Of a stretch of 64,000 nucleotides of DNA, positions 23,723-64,000 are shown piece by piece. The position numbers and the translations under genes are program-made. The DNA lies in the NCBI GenBank assembly GCA_030549495.1, contig JAUIRK010000971.1, forward strand, positions 1,106,501 to 1,170,500, given 5' to 3'. The notes beneath the pieces are model-generated. The model saw only the letters and a list, made by a program, of their open reading frames with translations. It searched no databases and was not told the DNA's origin. The stretch's first letter is position 1, and every line of letters begins with the position of its first letter. The stretch is from Nectonema munidae (lineage: Eukaryota > Nematomorpha > Nectonematoida > Nectonematidae).

Positions 23723-25090
23723 TTTTATATATTTAGTAATTTTAGAATTTATTGTTCTTTTATTGACTATAGTTAATATGATATGGAATATAACTTTTAC
23801 ACTTAACGGTTCTTAAAATAATTTAGCACACGTTTATTACAATAGTACTAGATAAATTTTAAATCAACAAAATCATACTGTAGGGCTGTTAAAAATTTTA
23901 AATTAGCAAATGACAAATAGCTTTTAAAAAGTTATATATTTTTATTCCGTACACAAATTTCAAATATTAAATATATCAAGAAGAAGAGTTTTTATACCGA
24001 AAAAGAATTAATTAGTCATATTTAGAGCTAGATTTTCCAGTAAAATCGGCAAAATGCCACGGAAGCTTTACACCTCTCATCTCTATTATATGATTGCGGA
24101 GATAACCCTCCTTGTTTGAAAACGTATTCCAAACCCAATATTCGTTTCAAAATTCATCATTTCCAAATTTTTGTCATGGTTTATCCAGATTCATTTAATT
24201 CTTTAAAATATACTCCTAATTATTATTTTCTCATTCATGCATGCATGAATTGACATGCTTGTCAACATGTCAATGCTACGTCAAAAAGCGTTTATGTCGT
24301 TTATCTATAATGAAACTTAGTTAATAATATTCAGCGACCATCAGTTGGGGGCCTCTTACTAATATATATATAGAAAAATAGAAATGTCAAAAAGTTTGAA
24401 TGTTAGACATGTTAATTTTTTTAAAAACTGAATTTTTGTATTATTGCCTTGATATTATTTCTATGTTGTTTATACTTTATACTCACGCTCATAAATAAAT
24501 AAACGTCTTAATCAATATCTCATAAGATATTTAATTCTCTTAATTCACAATCAAGGGCGCACATCCTCGAAATTATTGGAAGGCGAAATTTTTTTGTTGC
24601 AATTTTCAAAATTAGTGGTCTGGAAATACCACGGGAGACCATATATTCAAGCTAGAGTGTATTCAGCGCATTCCCAAGACTACTTTATATTTTTTTTACA
24701 AATTTGGTGAATTTAAATACTACTATACTTCCAGCGAATAATTTTAATTAAATTTGCAGAATATACACTAGTTTAAAAAATCCAAAATTGTGGGGGGGGG
24801 GGGGGGTGGAATAGACTTTTCATTTGAAAATGAAGTAGTCTACTAGGCATTTAAACTAGGCTATTATTTCATTTTTCTCAGCATCATTCAAAAATAGTTT
24901 AAAAGCCAAATTGATGCAAGCTACAAAAAGTAAAATAACAATATTTTGCAATGATTTGCCTTTTATAATAACTTTAAGGAAAAAAAAGTCTATCAGAAAA
25001 AGTTATAGAGCTTCAACAAAAACTAAAAAAATTTACAGCATAACTTAAGTTTTTTGAAAACTAATTTGATGTATCCCCTACAGCATACCC
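23723..25090. other. No gene seen
   Basis: AT-rich DNA with a 16-G run near 24793 and a short inverted atgcatgcatg motif near 24237. No frame with homology was recognised. Confidence 0.4.
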
Positions 25091-25095
25091 TATGT

Positions 25096-25275
25096 GTGGC
25101 ATGACAGGTTGCTTGAGATCATGAACTAAGCAGCGAAGTCTCTGGATTCGATACCTCATCGATACGAATTTGTTAATAGTTTTTTATAGTTAATAGTTAA
25201 TAGAATTTGACATAAGCGGTACATCAGTGCTTTGTCAATGAAAATACACCCGCTGCACCTTACCTTTTACTCAAA
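25096..25275 (+). repeat. Diverged SINE copy with small internal insertion
   Basis: Box-B-like GGATTCGATACC, then ACATAAGCGG, GCTTTGTCAATGAAAATACA and GCACCTTACCTTTTAC occur in the same order as in the better SINE copies. A duplicated tttttatagttaatagttaa stretch widens the middle. Confidence 0.6.
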
Positions 25276-26089
25276 ATTGAAAAATTTGCTACATAATTAA
25301 CATAAGAGAGAAGGAAACAAAATAAACTAATAAAGCAATTTTCATAAAATGGAACCGTCTGTTCTCAGAATAATTTCAAAATAATAGGAGGCATAAAGAA
25401 TTAGAGTTTATTTGATATTTCAGCAAAAGCCAACGTTTAAGTAGCTAACCTTTATAGGGTGATTTGGTAGCACTTGTGTTTTTTACATATTGCAAAGAAT
25501 CATAGTATACAAAAATGGTAATTTAATCATTTTTTTTAAAATTATTTAAGTCTAAAAACACAAAATCATTAAAAATTTATTTAAACTAATATAAATCAAA
25601 GTATATGAGAAAAGAAAATCATTGCGTTTTTTTGAATATCTACAAATAAAATTCTGACAGCTGTCATAAATAGATCAAGTACATTTTTAACAACTGAAAC
25701 ATTTTGTTTCGATATTATATTTTTATTATAATAATCAACAAATTTTCTTAAAAAAAGTGATTTGATTATGTACAGTGTTAGTTATAAAATTTAACAATCG
25801 AACATTATAAAAAATATCTCTGCTCAAATATTAAGCAAATATAGTATTCTTGCTTTTAAACTGAATAGATAATCAAAAATCCATCCCCAAATAACTATTG
25901 AAAAAAATTTCTTGACTTGAAAAAATTAAAGTTTTCAAATGTTACAAAATGTAACAGACGTAATTGATAAAGATTAAGTGACTTTTGTTGAAAAAAATTC
26001 TTAGCGCGAGTCTAACAATATTCATTGATATAAAATTGTAACGATCGAAAACTATTTTAATTTAACTCTAAATGCAAATTAGACAGAAG

Positions 26090-26295
26090 CAGTGGTGCAG
26101 CCAAAAAAAAGTTGATAGAAGGGGAGGGGGGGGGCACAATTTAAAAACAAAACTTGAGCAACATTATTTATACTTTCTTAATCCTTTCATTGGAGAAATT
26201 TTCGAAAACTGTTATTGCATAAGATACATGGGGGCACCATAAGGTACATAGGAGAGTGGGCACGGCTCCTCATGCCCAGCCTAGCTACGTCACTG
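26090..26295. mobile_element. hAT MITE, 206 bp
   Basis: The ends CAGTGGTGCAGCCA and (right, inward) CAGTGACGTAGCTAGG are inverted repeats. Target duplication gacagaag (26082-26089) versus gagagaag (26296-26303), 7 of 8 matching. It carries a G run and a CACCATAAGGTACAT block related to the fragment at 8439. Confidence 0.75.
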
Positions 26296-26460
26296 GAGAG
26301 AAGAAAGCTTAATGAGATAGGAGAGCTTAAACAAGAGAAGAGGGCTTGAGCGAAAGAAGAGAGCTTGGTTGAGAGTTTGAGTGAATGATTGAGTTTTAGC
26401 AGAGAAAGCGGAAGAGAAAAACAGAGCAGAAAGAGAAATAGAATCACTGTGACAAGATGA
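26296..26460. repeat. Purine-rich imperfect repeat
   Basis: The plus strand is almost pure A/G with recurring AGAGCTTGA/AGAGCTTAA motifs. The overlapping minus-strand open frame (26187-26447) reflects the composition and spans the MITE; it is not considered a gene. Confidence 0.55.
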
Positions 26461-26697
26461 GAAAATCACTCAAAAATACTACAAGGAGAGACACTGTGAT
26501 AAACATTGCTTACTTATTGTTTGAATATTGAAACAATGGATTATTATTATATAGCTCTCACGCATCGCCTGTAAAATATGTTTGATAGGAATTTCAGAGC
26601 AGCTTGGCATAATGTTTGATTGATTCGAAAGTCTACATTCCTTCTTTATTCTCTTATCTTACATTATCATGTATTCGAATGATCATTACATTCTATG

Positions 26698-27167
26698 GGT
26701 CAGACTAAATACCCCAAAACACGCCAAATAATTCTAAAGCACTACAAAAAAGAGGATTAGATAAAAACTCCGAAACACCCAGAAAAAACAGGAAGCACCC
26801 CAAAACACTTCAAAATACGCCAAAACATCCCAAAATACTTCAAAATACGCCAAAACATCGCAAAACATCGCAAAACACGCCAAATAGTTCTAAAGCACTA
26901 CAAAAAAGGGTTCGACTAAAAATCTTAAAACACCCAGAAATAATCGAAAGCACCTCAAAACATCCCAAAACACGGCAAATAATTCTAAGGCACTACAAAA
27001 AAGATCTTAAAAATTCCTCAAAACATCCCAAAACATTACAAAATACCACAAAAATCCCTAATCACCTCAAAAAATTCAAAAAACAACAAATAATTCTAAA
27101 GCACTACAAAAAAGTTCCGAAAAACTTCTTAAAACTTTCGAATTTTTTTGGGGTTTTTAGTCTAACC
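26698..27167. mobile_element. Unclassified inverted-repeat element full of CCAAAACAY motifs
   Basis: The ends are GGTCAGACTAAATACCCCAA and, read inward from the right, GGTTAGACTAAAAACCCCAA. The interior is built from degenerate 9-10-bp CCAAAACAY words plus four spaced copies of TTCTAAAGCACTACAAAAAA (near 26731, 26888, 26981, 27094). No coding potential and no clear target duplication; superfamily unknown. Confidence 0.65.
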
Positions 27168-28740
27168 ATCTTTTTTTTATAATGCTTTAAAACTTAAAAG
27201 CTTTAAAGAAAATGCCTAAAAAGTTGTTACAGTAATAATGATTTTTTTATGTAAGATTTCTTTTTTTGCTTAACACATTTAGGTTCTTTAGCAGTGAAAA
27301 TGTAGCAATGAATTTAAAATTATGTTTAACTAAGTTTTGTTGTTTTAGTGCTCCTTCACAAATCTGTTTTAAGTAGGCGATGTTTGTAAAGTGTTTAATC
27401 ATCGTTCTTGTCTTATTTAATTAGAATCCCTTCCTCTTTGTTTCCTTCTCCCTTAAGGGCCATTTCACCAATCGGGCTACCTTGAATAGCATTTCCCCCG
27501 AGGAAGTTTTTTTCAGTTATACAACTATTTCTGAAAAGTTATTAAGAATCTGTAGTTTTCACCATTTTTAAACCATTAGCGACATCTTTTTACTTATAAT
27601 ATACCAGAATTTCAGATCTCATCGAGAATTTCCATCCCTAAAGTATCAATTAGTCATTTACGCCAAAAATATTTAAAAGTAATTTTACAAAACACTAAAA
27701 ACAGGTAAAAAAAATTAATTTTTGCGTATAATGTTATTGTTCAACAAAAATATAATTCAAATAGGTTCAAAATATTCATGGTCAATTAGGAAATTTTTCA
27801 CCCATAAATTTGGCCATCTTGTAGTAGGATTTGGGAGTAAAATTCTTCATAAGTTCCATGCTTCTTATGCCTGTGGTGCTTATTTAATTTAAAGTATTAA
27901 CAAAGTGTTTATGCTTTGAAGGTTATGGCCGTATATTATATCTTCCAGAGAAAATTAATTTCAACAAAAGTATTAGTCCTATGAAGACGAGCCATATTTC
28001 ATCTCATGCCTATAATATATTATTATTTCTTTTGTATCTGCTTTGAAAGCTCTTTCTTTGTATCTTCACTCAACTTCAAGCTTCTTTTTATCAAGTACCT
28101 TTTCCTTTGTTATAGATTATTATTTATATCGTTGACGCGTCTTATTTTTCCTTAAACATCGATCGCACTTAGATCCCATGTATACTCAACCTATTTTTAT
28201 GATTGTTAATTCCCTTTCAATTTATATATGCACCTGTTTTTCACTTCTCCGCCCCAGAGTTAGGTAACTTCCTTTGGGGTATCTTGATTCACATGGCATT
28301 ATTTATACTTTGGTTTGTTAGCTCCTTTATCTAAATATTTTCATTATTTACATATGTATATCAGTAATGGATTTTGTTTAAAATTTTTGAGATAGCGATG
28401 TCCCATGCTTTTGAGGCTTATTTTGGATTGTTTACATGAAAGAGTGCTAAAAAATGATGAAAACCAAAAATTTTGGGGGCGAGACCTTCTCACCCACGGA
28501 AATCGATCGGGACAAAGGAGTGCTCAAAAGTGTCTGACTTACAAGAATTTATGTGGTTATAAAGAAACAAATATTAGGATTTCTACTCCTTTTGTGAAAC
28601 ATTTTCAAGGCAATACCAAATTTTGTAACAAATAAAAAACTTTTAATTTAATCAATTTTAATTTTGTGTGGATAAAATTTCTAATTTATATTTTATCCAA
28701 TAGATTTACATTATTATAACATAAGATCAAAAAAGCAGGT
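27168..28740. other. No gene recognised
   Basis: Intergenic DNA. A 76-codon open frame at 28405-28635 (starting MLLRLILDCLHERV) has no recognisable homology or splice context; it is left as a possible but unsupported small ORF. Confidence 0.35.
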
Positions 28741-28912
28741 TTAATGCAAATTTATTTTTAGCTTATTCTTAATCACATTTATCCTTGGTGCATTTACAGA
28801 AGGATCTCTATTACTTGGTGCACTTTCAGAGGGATAATCTTTAGTTGGTTGATTTTCAGAGGCATTGTCTTTACTAGTGTAACCCCAGAGCGACTGTCTT
28901 AATTTGATCCTC
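28741..28912 (-). other. Coding-like minus-strand segment with 10-codon tandem repeat
   Basis: Three 30-bp units (28786-28875) keep one minus-strand frame: SKDNASENQP, TKDYPSESAP, SNRDPSVNAP, followed by RINVIKNKLKINLH and a stop. Upstream the frame is open back to about 28909. Unit length is a multiple of three, and third-position and conservative changes (D/E/N/S/P kept) look like a protein repeat. No upstream exon or family was identified. Confidence 0.4.
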
Positions 28913-29017
28913 AATTAAATGATACTACGATATACCTAGAATTTCCTATGAATTTAATTTCATACTTTTTTTAAAATAATGCTTCGCGTATGATTTGATA
29001 TAATAACTTTGGAGGAG

Positions 29018-29133
29018 ATTGTCGAGTTTACAATAATAAAATCGTCTGCATCTATTAATGCTTTTTAATACAAATCTTCCTCTTTACATTAGATATCGTC
29101 TGATTAATTATATTATGGTCGTTAACGGCTTAA
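29018..29133. mobile_element. TTAA MITE, left end decayed
   Basis: It shares CGAGTTTACA, AATCGTCTGC, GCTTTTTAATACAAATCTTC and ATATCGTCTGAT in order with the element at 29169. The right end GTCGTTAACGGCTTAA is decayed. Confidence 0.65.
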
Positions 29134-29168
29134 TTTGATATTTATTTATAATAAAGTTTGTTTCTTGT

Positions 29169-29296
29169 TTAACCGGTTATCGACATATGTCGAGTTTACA
29201 AAAATATGAATCGTCTGCTATTATAAATGCTTTTTAATACAAATCTTCTGCTTTACATTGGATATCATCTGATTATTCTGCTCGATAACGGGTTAA
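29169..29296. mobile_element. piggyBac-like TTAA MITE
   Basis: TTAA at both ends (29169-29172, 29293-29296), inner ends CCGGTTATCGACATATG and (right) CTCGATAACGGG. Same family as 55060-55194, in opposite orientation. Together with 29018 it forms a direct pair. Confidence 0.8.
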
Positions 29297-30214
29297 TTTG
29301 ATATAGTAAGAATGGGAAGACAATTAGAGAATGTAGAATTATATTTATGCGTTAATGTAAAAAATGTATGTAGCTATATGGTATTTTCATGCAAGCATTC
29401 CATTAGATCAGTTGAGTTTTAAATGATAAGATAAGAATTTAATAATTTCCTATCTTTTATTCAATGTATTATCAGCAACAGTTTATTTATATTATATAAT
29501 TTTTATTTGAAATACAGCATAAATATTTCATCATCAAACTTTTCAAAATTTGTTAAACTAAATTATTGAAAAAAAATTAGTTTAAAACAGTTAATTCAGC
29601 GTAGGTAAAATATCAAATATAAGAACAAAGAATTATTAAAAATAAGATAAAAATTTTTATTCCAAATTTAGAAAATAGTAGCTTTTAAATTTAGTAAAAA
29701 AATGACATTTTTTATTGGATGGAATCAGAATTAAAATATATTATTAAGAGAAACTACTGAAAGGTGACCGTAGTCTGAATAAAGTGGTGACCGTAATTGG
29801 GAAGTAAAAATCCCATGTTGTAGAGTTAAATTTTTTTAAACTGTATGAAACTCATTGTATTTTAAGGAGGTGTCCGCTGTAGAGAGATGACCGTTTAGAA
29901 AGCTTCCAGATTTTTAAATGAGGCCATTTTGACCGCATTGTTGTCATCCTAGTGTTAAACACCATATAAAGTCTATTTAAATGATAACATTTAAACTAGT
30001 CCACCACAACTAAAACTAGGCGAAGATAAAACAGAATTGACATACTATGTTATAACGCGAAAATGTAGATGTTCAAAAATGAAGAAAATAGGTTGACGTT
30101 ATTTGTGAACAATCCCAAACACCATTTATGAATGTGGCATATTTTTTACTTCAAATTGTGAGAAAAAAGGCAGCTTTCGTTAAATGCTATTAAAGTGCAA
30201 AGGTTCTTTACTCT

Positions 30215-30500
30215 TTATAACTCTAGTATAAACTTTAATTTGTTTATTGGTTCGGCTGATAAAATCGGTGAACAACAAAAAAGTTGCCGATAGCTGATCG
30301 ATATAATATGATATGAAAAAATAATATTTGTGCGGCATCGCTTTATTTCATTGTATGGCTGGCGCTTTTCATAACGATCATGGCCTGATAAAAGGCACAA
30401 GAAATCGATGAAGTTGTGTAATCGTGCAGCCGCGCACATGATAGCAGAAAGCTGTGCTTCCTTGCACCCTGGTGCTTCTCGAACGTTCTTAAATTTCTTT
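30215..30500 (-). pseudogene. Possible Harbinger/PIF transposase fragment
   Basis: A minus-strand frame reads APGCKEAQLSAIMCAAARLH and NFIDFLCLLSGHD. The (I/V)..AAA.LHNF pattern is typical of the C-terminal end of DDE_Tnp_4 (PIF/Harbinger) transposases. Only this short stretch is visible; it could be coincidental. Confidence 0.33.
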
Positions 30501-30869
30501 ATGGAGCAATTTCTCTAAGCCTTTCCTTGATTCCATTTTCTTGTTGCACATATACATATATACATGAGGTCAGCCTCCGCTTATTGTTCTATTTTCTCAC
30601 TTCATTTATTATTGCACCATTTTTGATTTGCTTTGCAAAATTTTTTACTCATGCTTTACTTCTTGGCAAAAATGAGATTCAGGTGGGAAAAATACTGTGA
30701 AGTAAGAAATTTTCGTGAAGAATTTATTTTCGCGGAATTTTTGTGTTTCAAAGTTTAAAATTGTGTTATATGTAATTTTTTATAACATTTCAAATCTTTC
30801 ATATATAAAATTAAAAATGAATGTAATTCGATATTAAGTGCTCTAGGTACTAAATATACCATTTCCACC

Positions 30870-31002
30870 TTAACCCATTTAAGGCTAAGCAAAGCAGACG
30901 ATATCTAAAAAACGCAGACGATTTATATTCAAAGTCATTGAAAAAAGCAGACATGAAATTACTTATGTTCCAAAATAGGAACATTGGTCGTAAATGGGTT
31001 AA
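30870..31002. mobile_element. piggyBac-like TTAA MITE
   Basis: TTAA ends with CCCATTTAAGGCTAAGC and (right, inward) CCCATTTACGACCAATGTTC. The interior has three AGCAGACGAT or CGCAGACGAT motifs and TATTCAAAGTCATTGAAAAA, shared with 44384-44521 and 63060-63195. Confidence 0.85.
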
Positions 31003-31019
31003 GTTCCTCCATTTTCCCC

Positions 31020-31130
31020 TTTAATTCGTCCATTTTCATTTTAAATTCGTCCATTTTCATTTTAAATTCGGCATTTTCCATTTTGAATTCGTTCTTTTCC
31101 ATTTTGAATTCGTCTTTTTTTATTTTATAT
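31020..31130 (-). repeat. 21-bp minisatellite, open in frame on the minus strand
   Basis: About five units of AATTCGTCCATTTTCATTTTA (one base trimmed when variant). On the minus strand the unit is seven codons and reads DEFKMEK, NEFKMEN, AEFKMKM, DEFKMKM, DELKGKM, a heptad pattern with Phe/Leu and Met at a/d-like positions. A stop lies just upstream, and the frame then enters the adjacent MITE. Confidence 0.7.
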
Positions 31131-32770
31131 TATTCTAAGTTTTTATTTTGATTTTCTTGACATTTTAATTTCGTTTTTCAATTAGACATTGACGTATAGA
31201 ATTAACATTTTTGTTTTTTAGCAAGATGATTTGAAGGAGTTTTTACTTTTTTAAGCTGTGCAAGCGATAAATGTTTCAGAGCTCATTAGGGTATTCATAG
31301 TCAATTATTATTCAATCACTTTGTTTATTTTAGTTTCAGAAAAAATAAATAAAAAGTTTGGATTAGGTTTATTTTGCCTACACCATGAGCTAGAAAGAGT
31401 AAATGCTCCAGAAATTATCCAGAAAAGGCCTGAATACTCCCAATTCTATCGTGATGGGGCACTTGGCACCGGTCCCCTTCATCTAAGTTATAGGCCCACC
31501 ATCAAAAAATTAAAATTTACAAATTGAAATGAAATAATGAATTAATTTTTGACAATGGGCTTACACTAACAATATAAAGCAAATAAAATCAAAATATAGA
31601 AAAATTATTGTTATCATTGACGGTAACGATCAAACTGTTAACTTTGTTAAGATGGGCCTTCTAGTTGTAATAAAGAAAGCAGATTTATAATGAAAAATTT
31701 CTCTTTGCTATGAGAAACGAAGATAAGAAATATTAACCATGATAAAATCTAAAACCTTAATAAAGAAATAGAAAGACACAAGTAGAGAAAGGAGCTTATA
31801 AACACAAAGAGAAGAGTTGTTATAAGCAGCATTTGATGCTTTAATTTTAGACAAAGCCCGCAGGTAAGCATGTATATAATATATATGAGCAACGTGAGTT
31901 TCTACTTTTATTTTTTGATATCACACTTTTGAATTTCCAGTTCAAATGAATTCTTTTGAATTTTTTGTCTCTTTTTTTTCTATTTTGCATTTGATATTCA
32001 TTCAGAAACCCACCCTTGTTTCAATTGCGACCTCTTGTTCTATAGTATAATTTACTTGAAATATTAAATTATGCTGTTGCCTATTTTTGTTAAATTGACT
32101 TTCCTTCAACAACCCTCACGAGGTAAATTTTTCGAAGCTCTTAACTTTCTCTCGTGTTTTACAAAGATCTTGTCTTTTTTCAACGCATGCGCCAGTTTTT
32201 ATAGCCGGTTACGATGATGTCATTGTTAGTATTCTTAGCTGGGAGAAAAATCCGTGTAATAAAAATAAAAATGTCTTTTTTAAAGAGAAAATTCCAGCCA
32301 TACCAATTCCTTTTAAAATCCCTTATCATAAGTAATTTATTATTAATACTTATAAATAATAAATACGAGTCTGATTTTTGTTGCACAATAGCAGTACTGT
32401 AATGCCCAGAGTAAGATATCTGGAACATCTCTAATTCTATTTAATACCCTCATTTCTTCACTAGAATCTTTCTGAATGAAATATGCAGATCATATGCGTA
32501 AAATATCTTCGGAAGCAAGCTGTTTTCTCTCCCTACTTGCCAACTAAATGCCGTATACTTGTTACAAAGGATAGTTATGATCAGGGACGCACACGATGGC
32601 GAGAGCGAGTAATAAATTTGGCCTTTTTACGAATATAGCTTTTTATATATTCTTTTCATTGCCCGTCTCCTCCCCTGAACATTTCGACAATGGGCACTTC
32701 TGCCTTGGTTAGGATATGAAATAAGTTTAGAACTACTTTTACTGAATCCTAATACTTGACTTGACTTTAG
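31131..32770. other. Region upstream of the kinesin exon, no exon confirmed
   Basis: It should hold or flank the missing first kinesin exon. A good donor-like CCGCAG|gtaagc lies at 31861 but in a frame that does not fit. The open frames at 31258-31527 and 32180-32428 have no homology. Confidence 0.4.
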
Positions 32771-63478
<30,708 letters not shown>

Positions 63479-63515
63479 GTATGATATTTTAAGTTAAAAC
63501 TCTCTTCTACTGCAT

Positions 63516-63820
63516 CAGTGGTTCGCAAAGTTGTCAAAATTGACTCCCTGTGGCGATGAGAGTTTTCTAGAGTTCCATTATTACATAGAGATTGAAAGCG
63601 CGTCGGTTATGTTATGAAGAATCAATTAAATTTCTAGACAGGAAAAAAATATAAACAAAGAATAAAATATTATTTTAAAGGTAAATTTTCATATATTTTT
63701 GCTGATCCATCAGAGAATGCAAAAAAATGATTTCATATCCTTATTTAACTTGTCTGGGGGTTGAGAATAAAGCAAATAATCTATGAAGTGGCCGAGGGGT
63801 TAAAAAGTTTGAGGAGCACT
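63516..63820. mobile_element. Probable hAT MITE
   Basis: Left end CAGTGGTTCGCAAAGTTGTC; right end read inward AGTGCTCCTCAAACTTTTTA. The left end resembles the isolated terminus at 5838. No matching target duplication was seen. Confidence 0.55.
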
Positions 63821-64000
63821 AAATAATTCTCCATGATACCTAGTTTAAGAAATGATATATTTCTTGTATTTTTCCTCTAATGTGAGAAAATCAGCGTGAA
63901 TTGGAGTCAGGAGTGGGAGATTTTAAAGGGATGGAAGCAGGTTTGAGAGCGATTCTTTTTTTATTTTAAAAAAACTCAAAATCAGAATGAGAGCTAGAGA

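Noticed and set aside
26698-27167. CRISPR-like spaced repeats (TTCTAAAGCACTACAAAAAA four times)
   Set aside because: Eukaryotic context, irregular spacing, and terminal inverted repeats indicate a transposable element.
32596-32608. ATG with MARA followed by a donor-like site, in phase with kinesin exon a
   Set aside because: It would delete the first strand of the N-terminal domain that other kinesin-13s have; the phase match alone has a one-in-three chance.

Overview
The window is AT-rich, intron-rich and transposon-laden eukaryotic DNA. Protein matches (kinesin-13 closest to insect Klp10A in places such as VYKYTAKPLV; TRAPPC8) and the repeat load point to an arthropod. A crustacean such as a parasitic copepod would fit, but the species is not proven. 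There are no bacterial-type operons and no rRNA or true tRNA gene.

Two host genes can be supported. (1) A kinesin-13 microtubule depolymerase (KIF2A/KIF2C/Klp10A class) runs on the + strand from 32771 to 63478. It has 17 phase-consistent exons, 2021 coding nt and 673 codons. The first coding exon (start of the N-terminal domain) and the 3' end were not found and lie outside the recognised parts. Introns range from 58 nt to about 4 kb, and the longer ones carry MITEs, SINEs and transposase relics. (2) Two exons of TRAPPC8 (a TRAPP III tethering subunit) lie on the - strand at 4488-4318 and 2666-2550. The two genes are divergently arranged.

Between them (about 5-32 kb) lies a transposon graveyard. 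Its centrepiece is a pair of head-to-head copies of a piggyBac-like non-autonomous element (8916-12127 and 14335-19011; TTAA target sites, ends CCCTATTAGTGCTGGG). Each copy contains two unrelated ~150-bp satellite arrays. In the right copy one array has evolved into a three-monomer, ~450-bp higher-order repeat. A hAT transposase relic of the GTF2IRD2/ZBED-like type sits between the copies. Other hAT relics lie at 7.6-8.4, 22.0 and 23.1-23.7 kb.

Many short elements are definable from their ends. hAT MITEs with 8-bp target duplications lie at 591, 26090, 42446, 47655 and 60672. A family of ~100-140-bp TTAA MITEs with CCCATTTA/CCCGTTA ends occurs along the window; one of them has a related unfilled site 2 kb away. 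A tRNA-derived SINE is present in at least five copies, one with a clear target duplication. A piggyBac transposase relic (49.7-51.0 kb) lies inside the kinesin gene. No clearly new biological system was found. The most notable points are the Lys-to-Thr change in the kinesin-13 KVD finger, the transposon-borne higher-order satellite, the filled/unfilled MITE pair, and small in-frame 7- and 10-codon repeats on the - strand upstream of the kinesin gene.
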